NCBI GenBank assembly: GCA_022707885.1
Contig: JAKIZT010000015.1
Location: 13,159-48,376 of the forward strand
Direction of reading: 5' to 3'
Source: Caldisericales bacterium
GTDB lineage: Bacteria > Caldisericota > Caldisericia > JAAYUI01
DNA: 35,218 bases
Both the position numbers and the translations under genes were made by a program. Below the pieces are notes generated by a model. That model was not told the DNA's origin, did no database searches, and saw nothing but the letters and a program-made list of their open reading frames with translations. Each line of letters opens with the position of its first letter. Positions within the stretch are counted from its first letter, which is position 1. This document shows positions 7,044 to 14,646 of this stretch, piece after piece.

Positions 7044-8953
7044 TGGCAGAACAAAAAAGATCACCCAATATGATGAGAGGACCAGGACCAGGCGGCCCCG
7101 GTCCAAGAGGTTTTGAGAAACCCAAAAACTTTAAAAACACAATTATCCGCATTTTTGGGTATCTTGGGAAAAGCAAATTGCTCATTGGAGCGATACTGAT
7201 TTTTCTCCTGCTCAACTCAGCAAGCATGCTCGCAGGATCATATTTCCTCAAGCCACTGATCAACAATTATATACTGCCTGGAAACTTCAAAGGCCTAGCA
7301 ATCGCACTAGTTTTCCTTGGTATGATTTATCTGGTTGGAATTATCGCTTCCTACTTGCAGAACCGGTTTTCGGTCCAGATGTCACAAAGAACCATAAATG
7401 CGATACGCAGCGACCTGTTTGACAAAATGCAGGGGCTGGAACTGCGTTATTTTGATGCGCACACGCATGGCGAACTAATGAGCCGCTATACAAACGACGT
7501 TGACAATGTGCAGTTGATGCTTGAACAAAGCCTCATACAACTTTTCTCAAGTGCAATCAACTTTGTTGGCACAATCGTGATAATGATTGTACTCAGCCCA
7601 ATTTTGTTTTTAATCACGGCTGTCGTACTGGTGTTAATGGTTTTTATCACGATGAAAATTGGCATTAAAAGCCAGGCATACTTCAAAAACCAGCAGATCA
7701 TACTGGGCAAGCTCAACGGGAACATTGAAGAGACCATTAGCGGACTGAGAGAAATAAAGGTATTCAACCACGAAGAGGCTGTCAAGCAATCGTTTTACAA
7801 ACTAAACGAGCAATTCTACCATACAGCATCAAAGGCAAATTTTCTTGCCGGCATCATCATGCCAATAATGGTGAACTTGAACAATGTCTGCTACGCTGCA
7901 ACGGCAGTTTTTGGCGGAATACTGACACTCATGAACATGTTTGATATTGGCTCTCTCGCCGCTTTCTTGCAATATTCCCGTCAGGTTGGTCAGCCAATCA
8001 CCATGATTACAAGCCAAATCAATAACGTTTTGGCAGCTCTCGCAGGTGCAGAGCGAATCTTCGAAGTTATGGACCAGAAACCAGAGGTTGACAATGGTCA
8101 TGTGACTCTGGTAAATGCCCACCGCACAACAGACGGGGCCATTGAAGAATGCCAGGAACGTACTGGCCTCTGGGCATGGAAGTATCCGCACGAAGATGGC
8201 ACATCAACTTATACCGAATTGAAGGGAGATGTGCGGTTTTTTGACGTAAGCTTTGGTTATGAACCAAATGTACCGGTACTCAAAGATATAAGCCTCTATG
8301 CAAAACCTGGCCAAAAGATTGCATTTGTGGGTTCAACAGGTGCTGGAAAAACCACCATTACCAACCTTATTAACCGCTTTTATGACGTGCCGGAAGGAAA
8401 AATCCATTACGACGGGATCAATATAACTGAAATCAAAAAAGCCGACTTGCGCCGTTCCCTTGGCATGGTGTTGCAGGACACCCATCTTTTTACTGGCACA
8501 GTCATGGACAATATTCGCTACGGACGACTCGATGCGACAGACGAGGAATGTATAAAAGCTGCAGAAATCGCAAGCGCAGACTCTTTTATCACCCGATTGC
8601 CACAAGGGTACTATACCATGATCGAAGGAGACGGGGCGAATCTGTCGCAGGGGCAAAGGCAGCTTATCGCCATAGCCCGCGCCAACGTGGCATCTCCTCC
8701 AGTCATGATCCTTGATGAGGCAACAAGCTCAATTGATACCCGCACCGAAAGACTGATCGAAAAAGGACTGGATGCCCTGATGGAAAACAGAACGGTCTTT
8801 GTGATCGCCCACAGGCTCTCAACAGTCCGAAACTCCAAAGCCATCATGGTCTTGGAACACGGGGAAATTATTGAAAGAGGCAATCACGAGGAACTCCTTG
8901 CCTTAAAAGGGAGATACTATCAACTCTACACCGGGCAGAACCAGCTCGAATAG
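7043..8953 (+). CDS. ABC exporter half-transporter, catalytic subunit
   Basis: 636 residues. A short Gly/Pro-rich cytoplasmic N-terminus (GPGPGGPGPRG, about 13-23) precedes six transmembrane helices and the ATPase domain. Walker A is GSTGAGKT (about 429-436), Walker B ends in canonical LDEATSS, and the switch motif AHRLS is intact. The signature is altered to LSQGQ (about 533-537). With the preceding subunit this gives one intact ATP site (this Walker A/B plus the partner's VSGGQ) and one degenerate site, the standard plan of a heterodimeric exporter. A linker of about 40 residues before the ATPase domain (around ECQERTGLWAWKYPHEDG) is longer than in the partner. The start ATG overlaps the previous stop by one base. 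Confidence 0.94.
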   Translation: MAEQKRSPNMMRGPGPGGPGPRGFEKPKNFKNTIIRIFGYLGKSKLLIGAILIFLLLNSASMLAGSYFLKPLINNYILPGNFKGLAIALVFLGMIYLVGIIASYLQNRFSVQMSQRTINAIRSDLFDKMQGLELRYFDAHTHGELMSRYTNDVDNVQLMLEQSLIQLFSSAINFVGTIVIMIVLSPILFLITAVVLVLMVFITMKIGIKSQAYFKNQQIILGKLNGNIEETISGLREIKVFNHEEAVKQSFYKLNEQFYHTASKANFLAGIIMPIMVNLNNVCYAATAVFGGILTLMNMFDIGSLAAFLQYSRQVGQPITMITSQINNVLAALAGAERIFEVMDQKPEVDNGHVTLVNAHRTTDGAIEECQERTGLWAWKYPHEDGTSTYTELKGDVRFFDVSFGYEPNVPVLKDISLYAKPGQKIAFVGSTGAGKTTITNLINRFYDVPEGKIHYDGINITEIKKADLRRSLGMVLQDTHLFTGTVMDNIRYGRLDATDEECIKAAEIASADSFITRLPQGYYTMIEGDGANLSQGQRQLIAIARANVASPPVMILDEATSSIDTRTERLIEKGLDALMENRTVFVIAHRLSTVRNSKAIMVLEHGEIIERGNHEELLALKGRYYQLYTGQNQLE

Positions 8954-8965
8954 GTTTTGTCTTAG

Positions 8966-9000
8966 AATTGCTGTGGGTCATTGGACCCACAGCAATTTCT
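8966..9000 (+). terminator. Terminator of the MarR-ABC operon
   Basis: A 14-base-pair stem, AATTGCTGTGGGTC with GACCCACAGCAATT, has a 4-base loop and is followed by TTCTTCC. The stem is strong and the U tract only moderate. It lies 12 bases after the second ABC stop codon. Confidence 0.8.
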
Positions 9001-9047
9001 TCCATATTTTTCAACAAAACACGTAATATCTAACATTTTTTGAATCA

Positions 9048-9076
9048 TTGCCAAAAAAAGACAAAAAAGCTAAAAT
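9048..9076 (+). promoter_or_regulatory. Promoter giving a predicted leaderless mRNA
   Basis: TTGCCA at 9048-9053, 17-base spacer, TAAAAT at 9071-9076. Only six bases separate the -10 box from ATG 9083, and there is no Shine-Dalgarno sequence. Confidence 0.65.
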
Positions 9077-9082
9077 ATTTCC

Positions 9083-11425
9083 ATGCCGGAAAGAAAACCA
9101 GAGTGGCAGGTAATTATCGACCTCCTGAGGGCCACAGACTCAAGAGAATTGAATCGTATCTCCAGAAAACTCCTCAACAAGCTGGTGAGGATGGAAGCCA
9201 GTGGAGCAACCGATTTGCTGGAGCGTTTTGACCAGGCTTACATGAACACAAGGGGCGACGAGAACCAGCCATCGCAAAAAACAAACCTCAGGGAAATCGA
9301 GGCAATTTTTGAAGAGACATTCAAAATAGCCAAGGCATGTCTTAACGAAGACGAGCTTTCATCGCTCATCATGAAATGGGTATCAGAGGGGAGAACAAGG
9401 TTTCTGACCCTTGCAACAGAAAAGCAGGGCATCTCTCTCTTTGAAATAACTGAAAATCTCAACCGCTTTTGTATGTTGCCAGAGAATGAAAGACTGCTCT
9501 CAGAAGCTGAGGAAAACGGCATAAGGGTTTCGCTGGTCAGGCGCTTCCTCACGGACAGTCCGCAATTCATCAATGTCGCAAAAAAGTACATAAGGATTGG
9601 CGATATTTCCAAGATGATCCAGAAATCCATCGGCCCTGGTAGTGGAACAGGCAGGCTTGGCGGAAAAGGAGCAGGACTTTTCCTGGCACGGAGAATAATC
9701 GAAGAGGCCCAGAAGAAATACCCTGTCCTGCAAAACGTCAGGGTGCCAAAAACCTGGTATTTACTCTCCGATGGAATACTAGATTTCCTCCACTACAATG
9801 CCCTCGAAGAAATAATAAACCTCAAATATAGGACGCTTGATGAAATAAGACAGGAATATTCATATTTCCAGCAGGTTTTCAAACAATCACAGTTTTCCTC
9901 GGAAATAATGCAGGGCCTTAGCCTTGCACTTGATGACCTGGAGGGAAAACCAATAATAGTGCGTTCTTCGAGCCTCCTTGAGGATAGTTTTGGTGCGGCG
10001 TTCTCCGGTAAATACAAGAGCCTCTTCCTTGCAAACAAAGGAACCAAAAGGCAGAGAATGGAAGCGCTCATGGATGCAGTGGCTGAGGTTTATGCTTCCA
10101 CATTCAGTCCGGATGCCGTCCAATACCGTATCGAACGCGACTTGCTGGACTTCCAGGAACAGATGGGCTGTCTTATCCAGGAAGTCGTTGGGGCCGAGGT
10201 CGATGCAAGATACTATATGCCAACCTTTGCTGGCGTGGCTTTTTCAAACAATGAATTCAGATGGTCGCCAAGGATAAGACGAAGAGATGGCGTAATCAGA
10301 TTGGTGGCTGGTCTCGGAACAAGGGCTGTTGACAGGGTAAGTGACGACTACCCAATGCTCATTGCACCAGGACAGCCCAACCTCAGGGTCAACACAAACC
10401 CTGAAGACATTGTCAGGTACAGCCAGAAACACATCGACGTCATAGATCTTCATGAATTAAATTTTAAGACGCTTGTGTTCAACGAGCTCTTGCACGAACA
10501 CGGCGAGGAATACCCAAGTCTTGCGAAGCTTGTCCAAGTGTATGATCACGGCCAGCTCCTTCCACCTTCGGTGGCAAGCTTTGATCCAAAAAAATCAGAT
10601 CTTCTGATAACTTTTGATAATCTTCTGACCAGAACACCTTTTGTGGAACAAATAAAATTGCTCCTGCAAATACTTTCTGAATCACTATGCGTCCCGGTGG
10701 ACATAGAATTTGCCTCAAATGGGCTACACCTCTATGTCCTCCAGTGCAGGCCACAGGCCCAGCCAAGAGACAGGGCAAATATAAGCATTCCAGACGATGT
10801 GCCAGATGAAAACAAGATTTTTACCGCCCACAAATATGTCAGTGATGGCCTTGTTGATGCAAAATATGTTGTTTATGTCGATCCCGTCGAATACGATTCC
10901 CTTGAAACCGTCGAGGAAATGACAGATATTGCAAGGGTCATCAGCGCAATAAATTCAATCCTGCCAAAAAACAGCTTCATCCTGATGGGACCCGGACGAT
11001 GGGGAAGCAGGGGGGATATAAAGCTTGGTGTAAGGGTGACTTATAGCGACATCAACAGGTCATCGGCACTCATCGAGATCGCAAGAAACAAAGGCGGGTA
11101 TGTGCCAGAGGTTAGCTTTGGAACGCACTTCTTCCAGGACCTTGTGGAAACAGGCATTTATTACCTCCCATTGTATCCTGACGACAAAAGTATCATATTC
11201 AATGAGGAATTCCTGAAAACCAGCCCCAACATGCTTTCAAAGTATGTCTCCTGGGCCGAAAAATATGAAAGGGTCGTGCGCCTGATTGATGTGTCAGAAA
11301 TCACAGGCGGCAAAACCATGAGGCTGATAATGGACGGTGATGCAGGGAAAGCCCTGGCATACCTTTACAATCCGGATGAAGTATCAGGCGAGGAAGAATG
11401 GGAAGCCCCACCCTGCAAAAAATAG
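9083..11425 (+). CDS. PEP/pyruvate-binding-domain protein (PPDK_N-like), no phosphohistidine domain
   Basis: 780 residues. After about 180 residues of helical N-terminal sequence comes an ATP-grasp-type domain related to the N-terminal domain of pyruvate phosphate dikinase and PEP synthase: GRLGGKGAGLFLARRI (about 190-205), IIVRSSSLLEDSFGAAFSGK (about 290-309) and a later LAGLGTRAVDRV-type segment (as LVAGLGTRAVDRV). The mobile phosphohistidine domain (TGGxTSHxA motif) and the PEP-utilising barrel of complete enzymes are both absent. The C-terminus has GPGRWGSRGDIKLGV (about 635-649), seen in uncharacterised stand-alone relatives. Enzymatic role unknown; ATP-dependent phosphotransfer is plausible. 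Leaderless start at 9083, supported by the promoter. It precedes the EamA gene by 47 bases. Confidence 0.85.
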   Translation: MPERKPEWQVIIDLLRATDSRELNRISRKLLNKLVRMEASGATDLLERFDQAYMNTRGDENQPSQKTNLREIEAIFEETFKIAKACLNEDELSSLIMKWVSEGRTRFLTLATEKQGISLFEITENLNRFCMLPENERLLSEAEENGIRVSLVRRFLTDSPQFINVAKKYIRIGDISKMIQKSIGPGSGTGRLGGKGAGLFLARRIIEEAQKKYPVLQNVRVPKTWYLLSDGILDFLHYNALEEIINLKYRTLDEIRQEYSYFQQVFKQSQFSSEIMQGLSLALDDLEGKPIIVRSSSLLEDSFGAAFSGKYKSLFLANKGTKRQRMEALMDAVAEVYASTFSPDAVQYRIERDLLDFQEQMGCLIQEVVGAEVDARYYMPTFAGVAFSNNEFRWSPRIRRRDGVIRLVAGLGTRAVDRVSDDYPMLIAPGQPNLRVNTNPEDIVRYSQKHIDVIDLHELNFKTLVFNELLHEHGEEYPSLAKLVQVYDHGQLLPPSVASFDPKKSDLLITFDNLLTRTPFVEQIKLLLQILSESLCVPVDIEFASNGLHLYVLQCRPQAQPRDRANISIPDDVPDENKIFTAHKYVSDGLVDAKYVVYVDPVEYDSLETVEEMTDIARVISAINSILPKNSFILMGPGRWGSRGDIKLGVRVTYSDINRSSALIEIARNKGGYVPEVSFGTHFFQDLVETGIYYLPLYPDDKSIIFNEEFLKTSPNMLSKYVSWAEKYERVVRLIDVSEITGGKTMRLIMDGDAGKALAYLYNPDEVSGEEEWEAPPCKK

Positions 11426-11472
11426 CGCACCTTTAACCGCAAAACCGGAAAACCCAAATACACTTTGCTTCA

Positions 11473-12351
11473 ATGACGCGCAAAAAAGAGGCCAGGCTTG
11501 ACGGAAAAGGGAAATATTATGCTTTCCTTGCGCTTGGCGTGTTGTCGATGTCATCTGCAGCGCCACTGGTAAAAATCGCATCGACAGACACTGGTTCATT
11601 CTCAATGGCTTTCTGGAGACTCCTGATTGCCTCTATAATCATGGTTCCTTTTGGCACGCCATGGAAAATGTTCCGTGACAAAAAAGCCCTTTTCTGGTCA
11701 GGCCTATCCGGACTTTTCCTGGCAATGCACTTTGCCGTCTGGATAAGTTCCTTCCGCCACATCTCGGTATCGGCAACAGCAGTACTTGTTACCACAGCGC
11801 CAATATTCATCGCAATGCTCGAATACCTGGTCTGGAGAAAAAAGCCAACCCCTTATGCAATCCTCGGCATTTTTCTGGCAATAGGCGGTGCGGCAGTGAT
11901 TGCGCTCTGGGGAACAAAGATGGAAGGAACAACACTTGGCGTCGTCCTGTCCCTGCTTGGCGCACTGTTTGGCTCGTGCTACCTGATCACGTCAAAGATA
12001 GCCCAGGAAAGAGCACCTCTCCTGCAGACAGTCTCCATCTCATACCCAGTCGCAAGCCTGCTCTTGCTTGCAGGCGCTCTATTGACTAGTGAACAGCTCT
12101 GGGGCTATTCCGGAGCGTCCTGGCTCTCCATCGCCGGCATGGCGCTTTTCCCACAGTTGATTGGCCACACCGCGCTAAACATGGGTGTCAAATATCTGAC
12201 GCCGATCATCACAACAACCACAAACCTCTTTGAGCCAGTCGGGGCATCGATCATCGCCTGGGCATTCCTTGGCGACCCGATAGGGCTGAACGTGCTTGTT
12301 GGTGGACTGTTGATTTTTGCCGGGGTTGCAATTAATAATATAAACTTATGA
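11473..12351 (+). CDS. EamA/DMT-superfamily transporter
   Basis: 292 residues with about ten hydrophobic helices in two EamA-type repeats (about 15-145 and 155-290). Typical phrases are the start LGVLSMSSAAPLVKIAS, FRHISVSATAVLVTTAPIFI in the first half, and NLFEPVGASIIAWAFLGDPI near the end of the second. The family includes exporters of amino acids and other small metabolites; substrate cannot be predicted. The ATG at 11473 has no Shine-Dalgarno; a weak -10-like TACACT (11459-11464) ends eight bases before it, so it might also be leaderless, although no -35 box accompanies it. It may instead be cotranscribed with the PEP-domain gene. Confidence 0.9.
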   Translation: MTRKKEARLDGKGKYYAFLALGVLSMSSAAPLVKIASTDTGSFSMAFWRLLIASIIMVPFGTPWKMFRDKKALFWSGLSGLFLAMHFAVWISSFRHISVSATAVLVTTAPIFIAMLEYLVWRKKPTPYAILGIFLAIGGAAVIALWGTKMEGTTLGVVLSLLGALFGSCYLITSKIAQERAPLLQTVSISYPVASLLLLAGALLTSEQLWGYSGASWLSIAGMALFPQLIGHTALNMGVKYLTPIITTTTNLFEPVGASIIAWAFLGDPIGLNVLVGGLLIFAGVAINNINL

Positions 12352-12380
12352 GGAATTTAAATGGTAAGATTACAAAACTA

Positions 12381-12410
12381 TTGACATTAGACAAAACTTA
12401 AACTTATAAA
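12381..12410 (+). promoter_or_regulatory. Promoter of the toxin-antitoxin module
   Basis: Consensus TTGACA at 12381-12386, 18-base spacer, TATAAA at 12405-12410. Seven bases separate it from ATG 12418; there is no Shine-Dalgarno sequence, so the mRNA is predicted to be leaderless. Confidence 0.7.
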
Positions 12411-12417
12411 TATTAAC

Positions 12418-13437
12418 ATGGAAAAAGATCTTACAAACTCCAAAATAGATCGTCAAAATATACTTAATAATTCGTATGCAATAGAAAAACTTCAAAGAAA
12501 TATTGGATTAAAAGGTGTTGATTTTAAGGGTTCAATAAGGTTTACGATTAAACAAATATCTAGTTTTTTCAACGTAAATCAAAAAACTATTGAGAGGTAT
12601 CTAGAAGAATTTAGGGACGAGTTATATGGTAATGGTTACGAGGTAATCTCTGGGAGTAGGTTGAAAGAATTCAAGAACATTGTATCCAGTAGTGTCACCG
12701 ACATAAATGTCGGTGACACTACTCAAAAATTAGGCATATTCAATTATCGCTCGCTGTTAAATCTAGCAATGCTCTTAAGAGAAAGTGAACAGGCGCATCT
12801 ATTAAGGAATTTTATACTTGATATAACAATTGATATCATAAATGAAAAAGCTGGAGGTGGAACAAAATATATTAATAAACGTGATAGAAATTTTATTGAA
12901 AGTTACTTCATAGAAGCAAATTACCACAAAAATTTTACTGATGCGCTAAGAGATTATTTAGATATGGGTGATTACAAATATGCATATTATACAAATAAAA
13001 TATATATATTAATTTTCCAAGAAAAGGCTTCAGAATATAGAAAAATATTAAAAATGAAAAACAATGAAAACGTAAGAGGCACATTTTACTCAGAAATACT
13101 CGATTTAATATCGACACTTGAGAATGCTATAACAATACAAATGAAAAATTCTTACGAATCAAAAAAAAGAAGATTATACCAAACTGAACTAGAAGATATC
13201 TTTAAAAATTGCGAAAATAAGTGTAAGGTATACTTACAGCCACTTATAGATAAGGCTAGAAGTAAAATGGTTTCTAGAGATTATACATTCAGAGATGCCT
13301 TGCACGAGAGATTGAGAGAATATCTAACTCCATTAACACAAGAAGAATTTGAGAAATTCATAGGTAAAGATAGTATCGATTTTGAAAAACAATTAAGAGA
13401 GACAGAGGATGTATTTAAGAGACTCAAAGAAAGATGA
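12418..13437 (+). CDS. RhuM/KilA-like DNA-binding protein, probable antitoxin partner of Doc
   Basis: 339 residues. An N-terminal helix-turn-helix region (about 40-75, IKQISSFFNVNQKTIERYLEE) is followed by a variable linker, then LGIFNYRSLLNLAMLLRESE and a long helical region including GGGTKYINKRDRNFIESYF. These phrases match, from memory, the DNA-binding proteins that precede Fic/Doc toxins and are related to the RhuM/virulence family. It probably autoregulates the module and may neutralise the toxin (inference). The gene is strikingly AT-rich compared with the genes on both sides, which suggests horizontal transfer. A perfect 36-base palindrome lies in codons 91-102. It overlaps the toxin gene by 29 bases. 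Confidence 0.82.
   Translation: MEKDLTNSKIDRQNILNNSYAIEKLQRNIGLKGVDFKGSIRFTIKQISSFFNVNQKTIERYLEEFRDELYGNGYEVISGSRLKEFKNIVSSSVTDINVGDTTQKLGIFNYRSLLNLAMLLRESEQAHLLRNFILDITIDIINEKAGGGTKYINKRDRNFIESYFIEANYHKNFTDALRDYLDMGDYKYAYYTNKIYILIFQEKASEYRKILKMKNNENVRGTFYSEILDLISTLENAITIQMKNSYESKKRRLYQTELEDIFKNCENKCKVYLQPLIDKARSKMVSRDYTFRDALHERLREYLTPLTQEEFEKFIGKDSIDFEKQLRETEDVFKRLKER
12688..12723. repeat. Perfect 17-bp inverted repeat inside the antitoxin gene
   Basis: AGTAGTGTCACCGACAT, two bases (AA), then its exact reverse complement ATGTCGGTGACACTACT. It encodes the linker residues SSSVTDINVGDTT between the helix-turn-helix and the rest of the protein. As RNA it would fold into a very stable hairpin inside the coding region; as DNA it is a long symmetric site. 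Confidence 0.95.
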
Positions 13438-13885
13438 TGTGGTTGATTTACGGTATATCCCTGTCCATGTCGCATACGCTACATATAAAATGTTAATGAA
13501 ATTAAGTGATGAACAAGATATGGGCTTACTACAAGAAAAATGCTTGGAGAAAATTCTTGATTTTATGAGATGGGATAATTTATATCCGAAGATTGAGGAT
13601 AAACTAGGCTATATGATTTTTTCAATCATTAAAAACCATTGTTTTGTTGATGGAAACAAAAGAATATCCTTGGCATTAGCTGCATTTTTCTTAAAAATCA
13701 ACGGATTAGATTATCTTACAATAAAATTTATTCGAGAGATGGAGAATATAATATATGAAACAGCAAGGGGCAATATTGATCGTAAATTACTAATTCGATG
13801 CATTTCCTCAATCATTGAGGAACGGGACGATGAAGTTCTAAAAATTGAAATTTTGAAAATTCTTAATAATTCCCAAAAGGATTAA
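13409..13885 (+). CDS. doc: Doc-type toxin (Fic/Doc family)
   Basis: 158 residues, somewhat longer than phage P1 Doc. The Fic-fold active-site motif reads HCFVDGNKRISLA (about 77-89), matching H-x-F-x-D/E-G-N-x-R with histidine, aspartate, asparagine and arginine/lysine positions in place. Doc proteins are kinases that phosphorylate EF-Tu and stop translation; Fic relatives transfer AMP. The NKR rather than GNGR ending points to the Doc subgroup. ATG 13409 has GAGG immediately upstream and overlaps the antitoxin frame by 29 bases, indicating coupled translation; a GTG at 13439 is the alternative. It is as AT-rich as the antitoxin. Confidence 0.9.
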   Translation: MYLRDSKKDDVVDLRYIPVHVAYATYKMLMKLSDEQDMGLLQEKCLEKILDFMRWDNLYPKIEDKLGYMIFSIIKNHCFVDGNKRISLALAAFFLKINGLDYLTIKFIREMENIIYETARGNIDRKLLIRCISSIIEERDDEVLKIEILKILNNSQKD

Positions 13886-13899
13886 CTATCTCTTCTAAT

Positions 13900-14019
13900 T
13901 TAGATATTCTTGTCCCCACCCCTTATCAGCCTCACAAAATTGTTTATCCTGACAACATCGCCCTGCGGACCTCGGCCTTTTGGAAAATCGGCTGGGTTGC
14001 CAGCCTTTGGGTCACTGCG
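13900..14019 (-). pseudogene. Possible coding remnant next to the toxin-antitoxin module
   Basis: A short open stretch of 39 codons, bounded by stops and without a start codon, reads DPKAGNPADFPKGRGPQGD and then VVRINNFVRLIRGGDKNI. The base composition and the Gly/Pro-rich, non-repetitive peptide look like genuine coding sequence, and it is much richer in G+C than the adjacent toxin gene. It could be the tail of a gene truncated when the AT-rich module arrived. I do not recognise the peptide. Confidence 0.3.
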
Positions 14020-14029
14020 TCACAAATAA

Positions 14030-14071
14030 GAAAAACTCGCCTGATCGGTGAAAACACCGACTAGACGAGTT
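14030..14071 (-). terminator. Terminator of the 14085-14549 gene
   Basis: Read on the minus strand, AACTCG ... TCGGTG TTTT CACCGA ... CGAGTT forms a long stem with small internal mismatches, followed by TTTTTC. It begins 14 bases after the stop codon of the small membrane protein gene. Confidence 0.85.
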
Positions 14072-14084
14072 AAAAAGAGGTTTT

Positions 14085-14549
14085 TTAGGCTGTCCTGGCT
14101 TTTTCCGGCAAAAACGCAAGCCCTGTCAAAAGCATTGCAATGGCCATCATCACCATGAAAAGTCCGATGCCAATCATCGAAAGCGAAACACCAAGGGAGA
14201 GCATTCCAACATAGAGATAGTTTTCAAGGTTGATTGCCTGGGCGTATGTGGCGTGTTTAGAGTTTGTGGGATCAAATTTACTAGTTCCGAGGAGCTCTTC
14301 ATAGGTTTTTGCAATACCTCTCCGATGCTCCCTGATGGTGTCTGCGGCTTTTTGCATCTCCGACATGTTGTCAACAACATCACCGCTTTTTATTTGCTCT
14401 TCAGTCATTCCAATCTGGACTTTTTCTTCAGCAGCCATGCTGGTTATCTGGCTATATTTTGAGGCACCCTGCCAGATGTAGATTGCACCAACAACAAGGC
14501 TTATTACCGAGAAGATGATCAGGACCACCGCTGAGAATTTCTTTATCAT
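14085..14549 (-). CDS. Small membrane protein of unknown function
   Basis: 154 residues. One hydrophobic helix at the N-terminus (about 5-27, AVVLIIFSVISLVVGAIYIW) and one long or two short helices near the C-terminus (about 110-148, YVGMLSLGVSLSMIGIGLF onward) flank a charged, probably extracytoplasmic helical loop (TEEQIKSGDVVDNMSEMQKA). The start has AGGAGG ten bases upstream and a leader from the promoter at 14593-14620. I do not recognise the family. It has its own promoter and terminator, so it is a single-gene unit. Confidence 0.72.
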   Translation of the reverse strand: MIKKFSAVVLIIFSVISLVVGAIYIWQGASKYSQITSMAAEEKVQIGMTEEQIKSGDVVDNMSEMQKAADTIREHRRGIAKTYEELLGTSKFDPTNSKHATYAQAINLENYLYVGMLSLGVSLSMIGIGLFMVMMAIAMLLTGLAFLPEKARTA

Positions 14550-14592
14550 TTACCCTTTTCCTCCTTTGGCACCTTCGGTGCGTGTTGTGAAA

Positions 14593-14620
14593 ATAATAAC
14601 TATTTAGGAGGCCAAGGCAA
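14593..14620 (-). promoter_or_regulatory. Promoter of the small membrane protein gene
   Basis: On the minus strand TTGCCT (14620-14615), 16-base spacer, TATTAT (14598-14593). It gives a leader of about 35-40 bases that contains a small GCACC/GGTGC hairpin and the AAAGGAGG ribosome binding site. Confidence 0.55.
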
Positions 14621-14646
14621 TAGTCCAAAACAAGCCAGTAGAAGTT

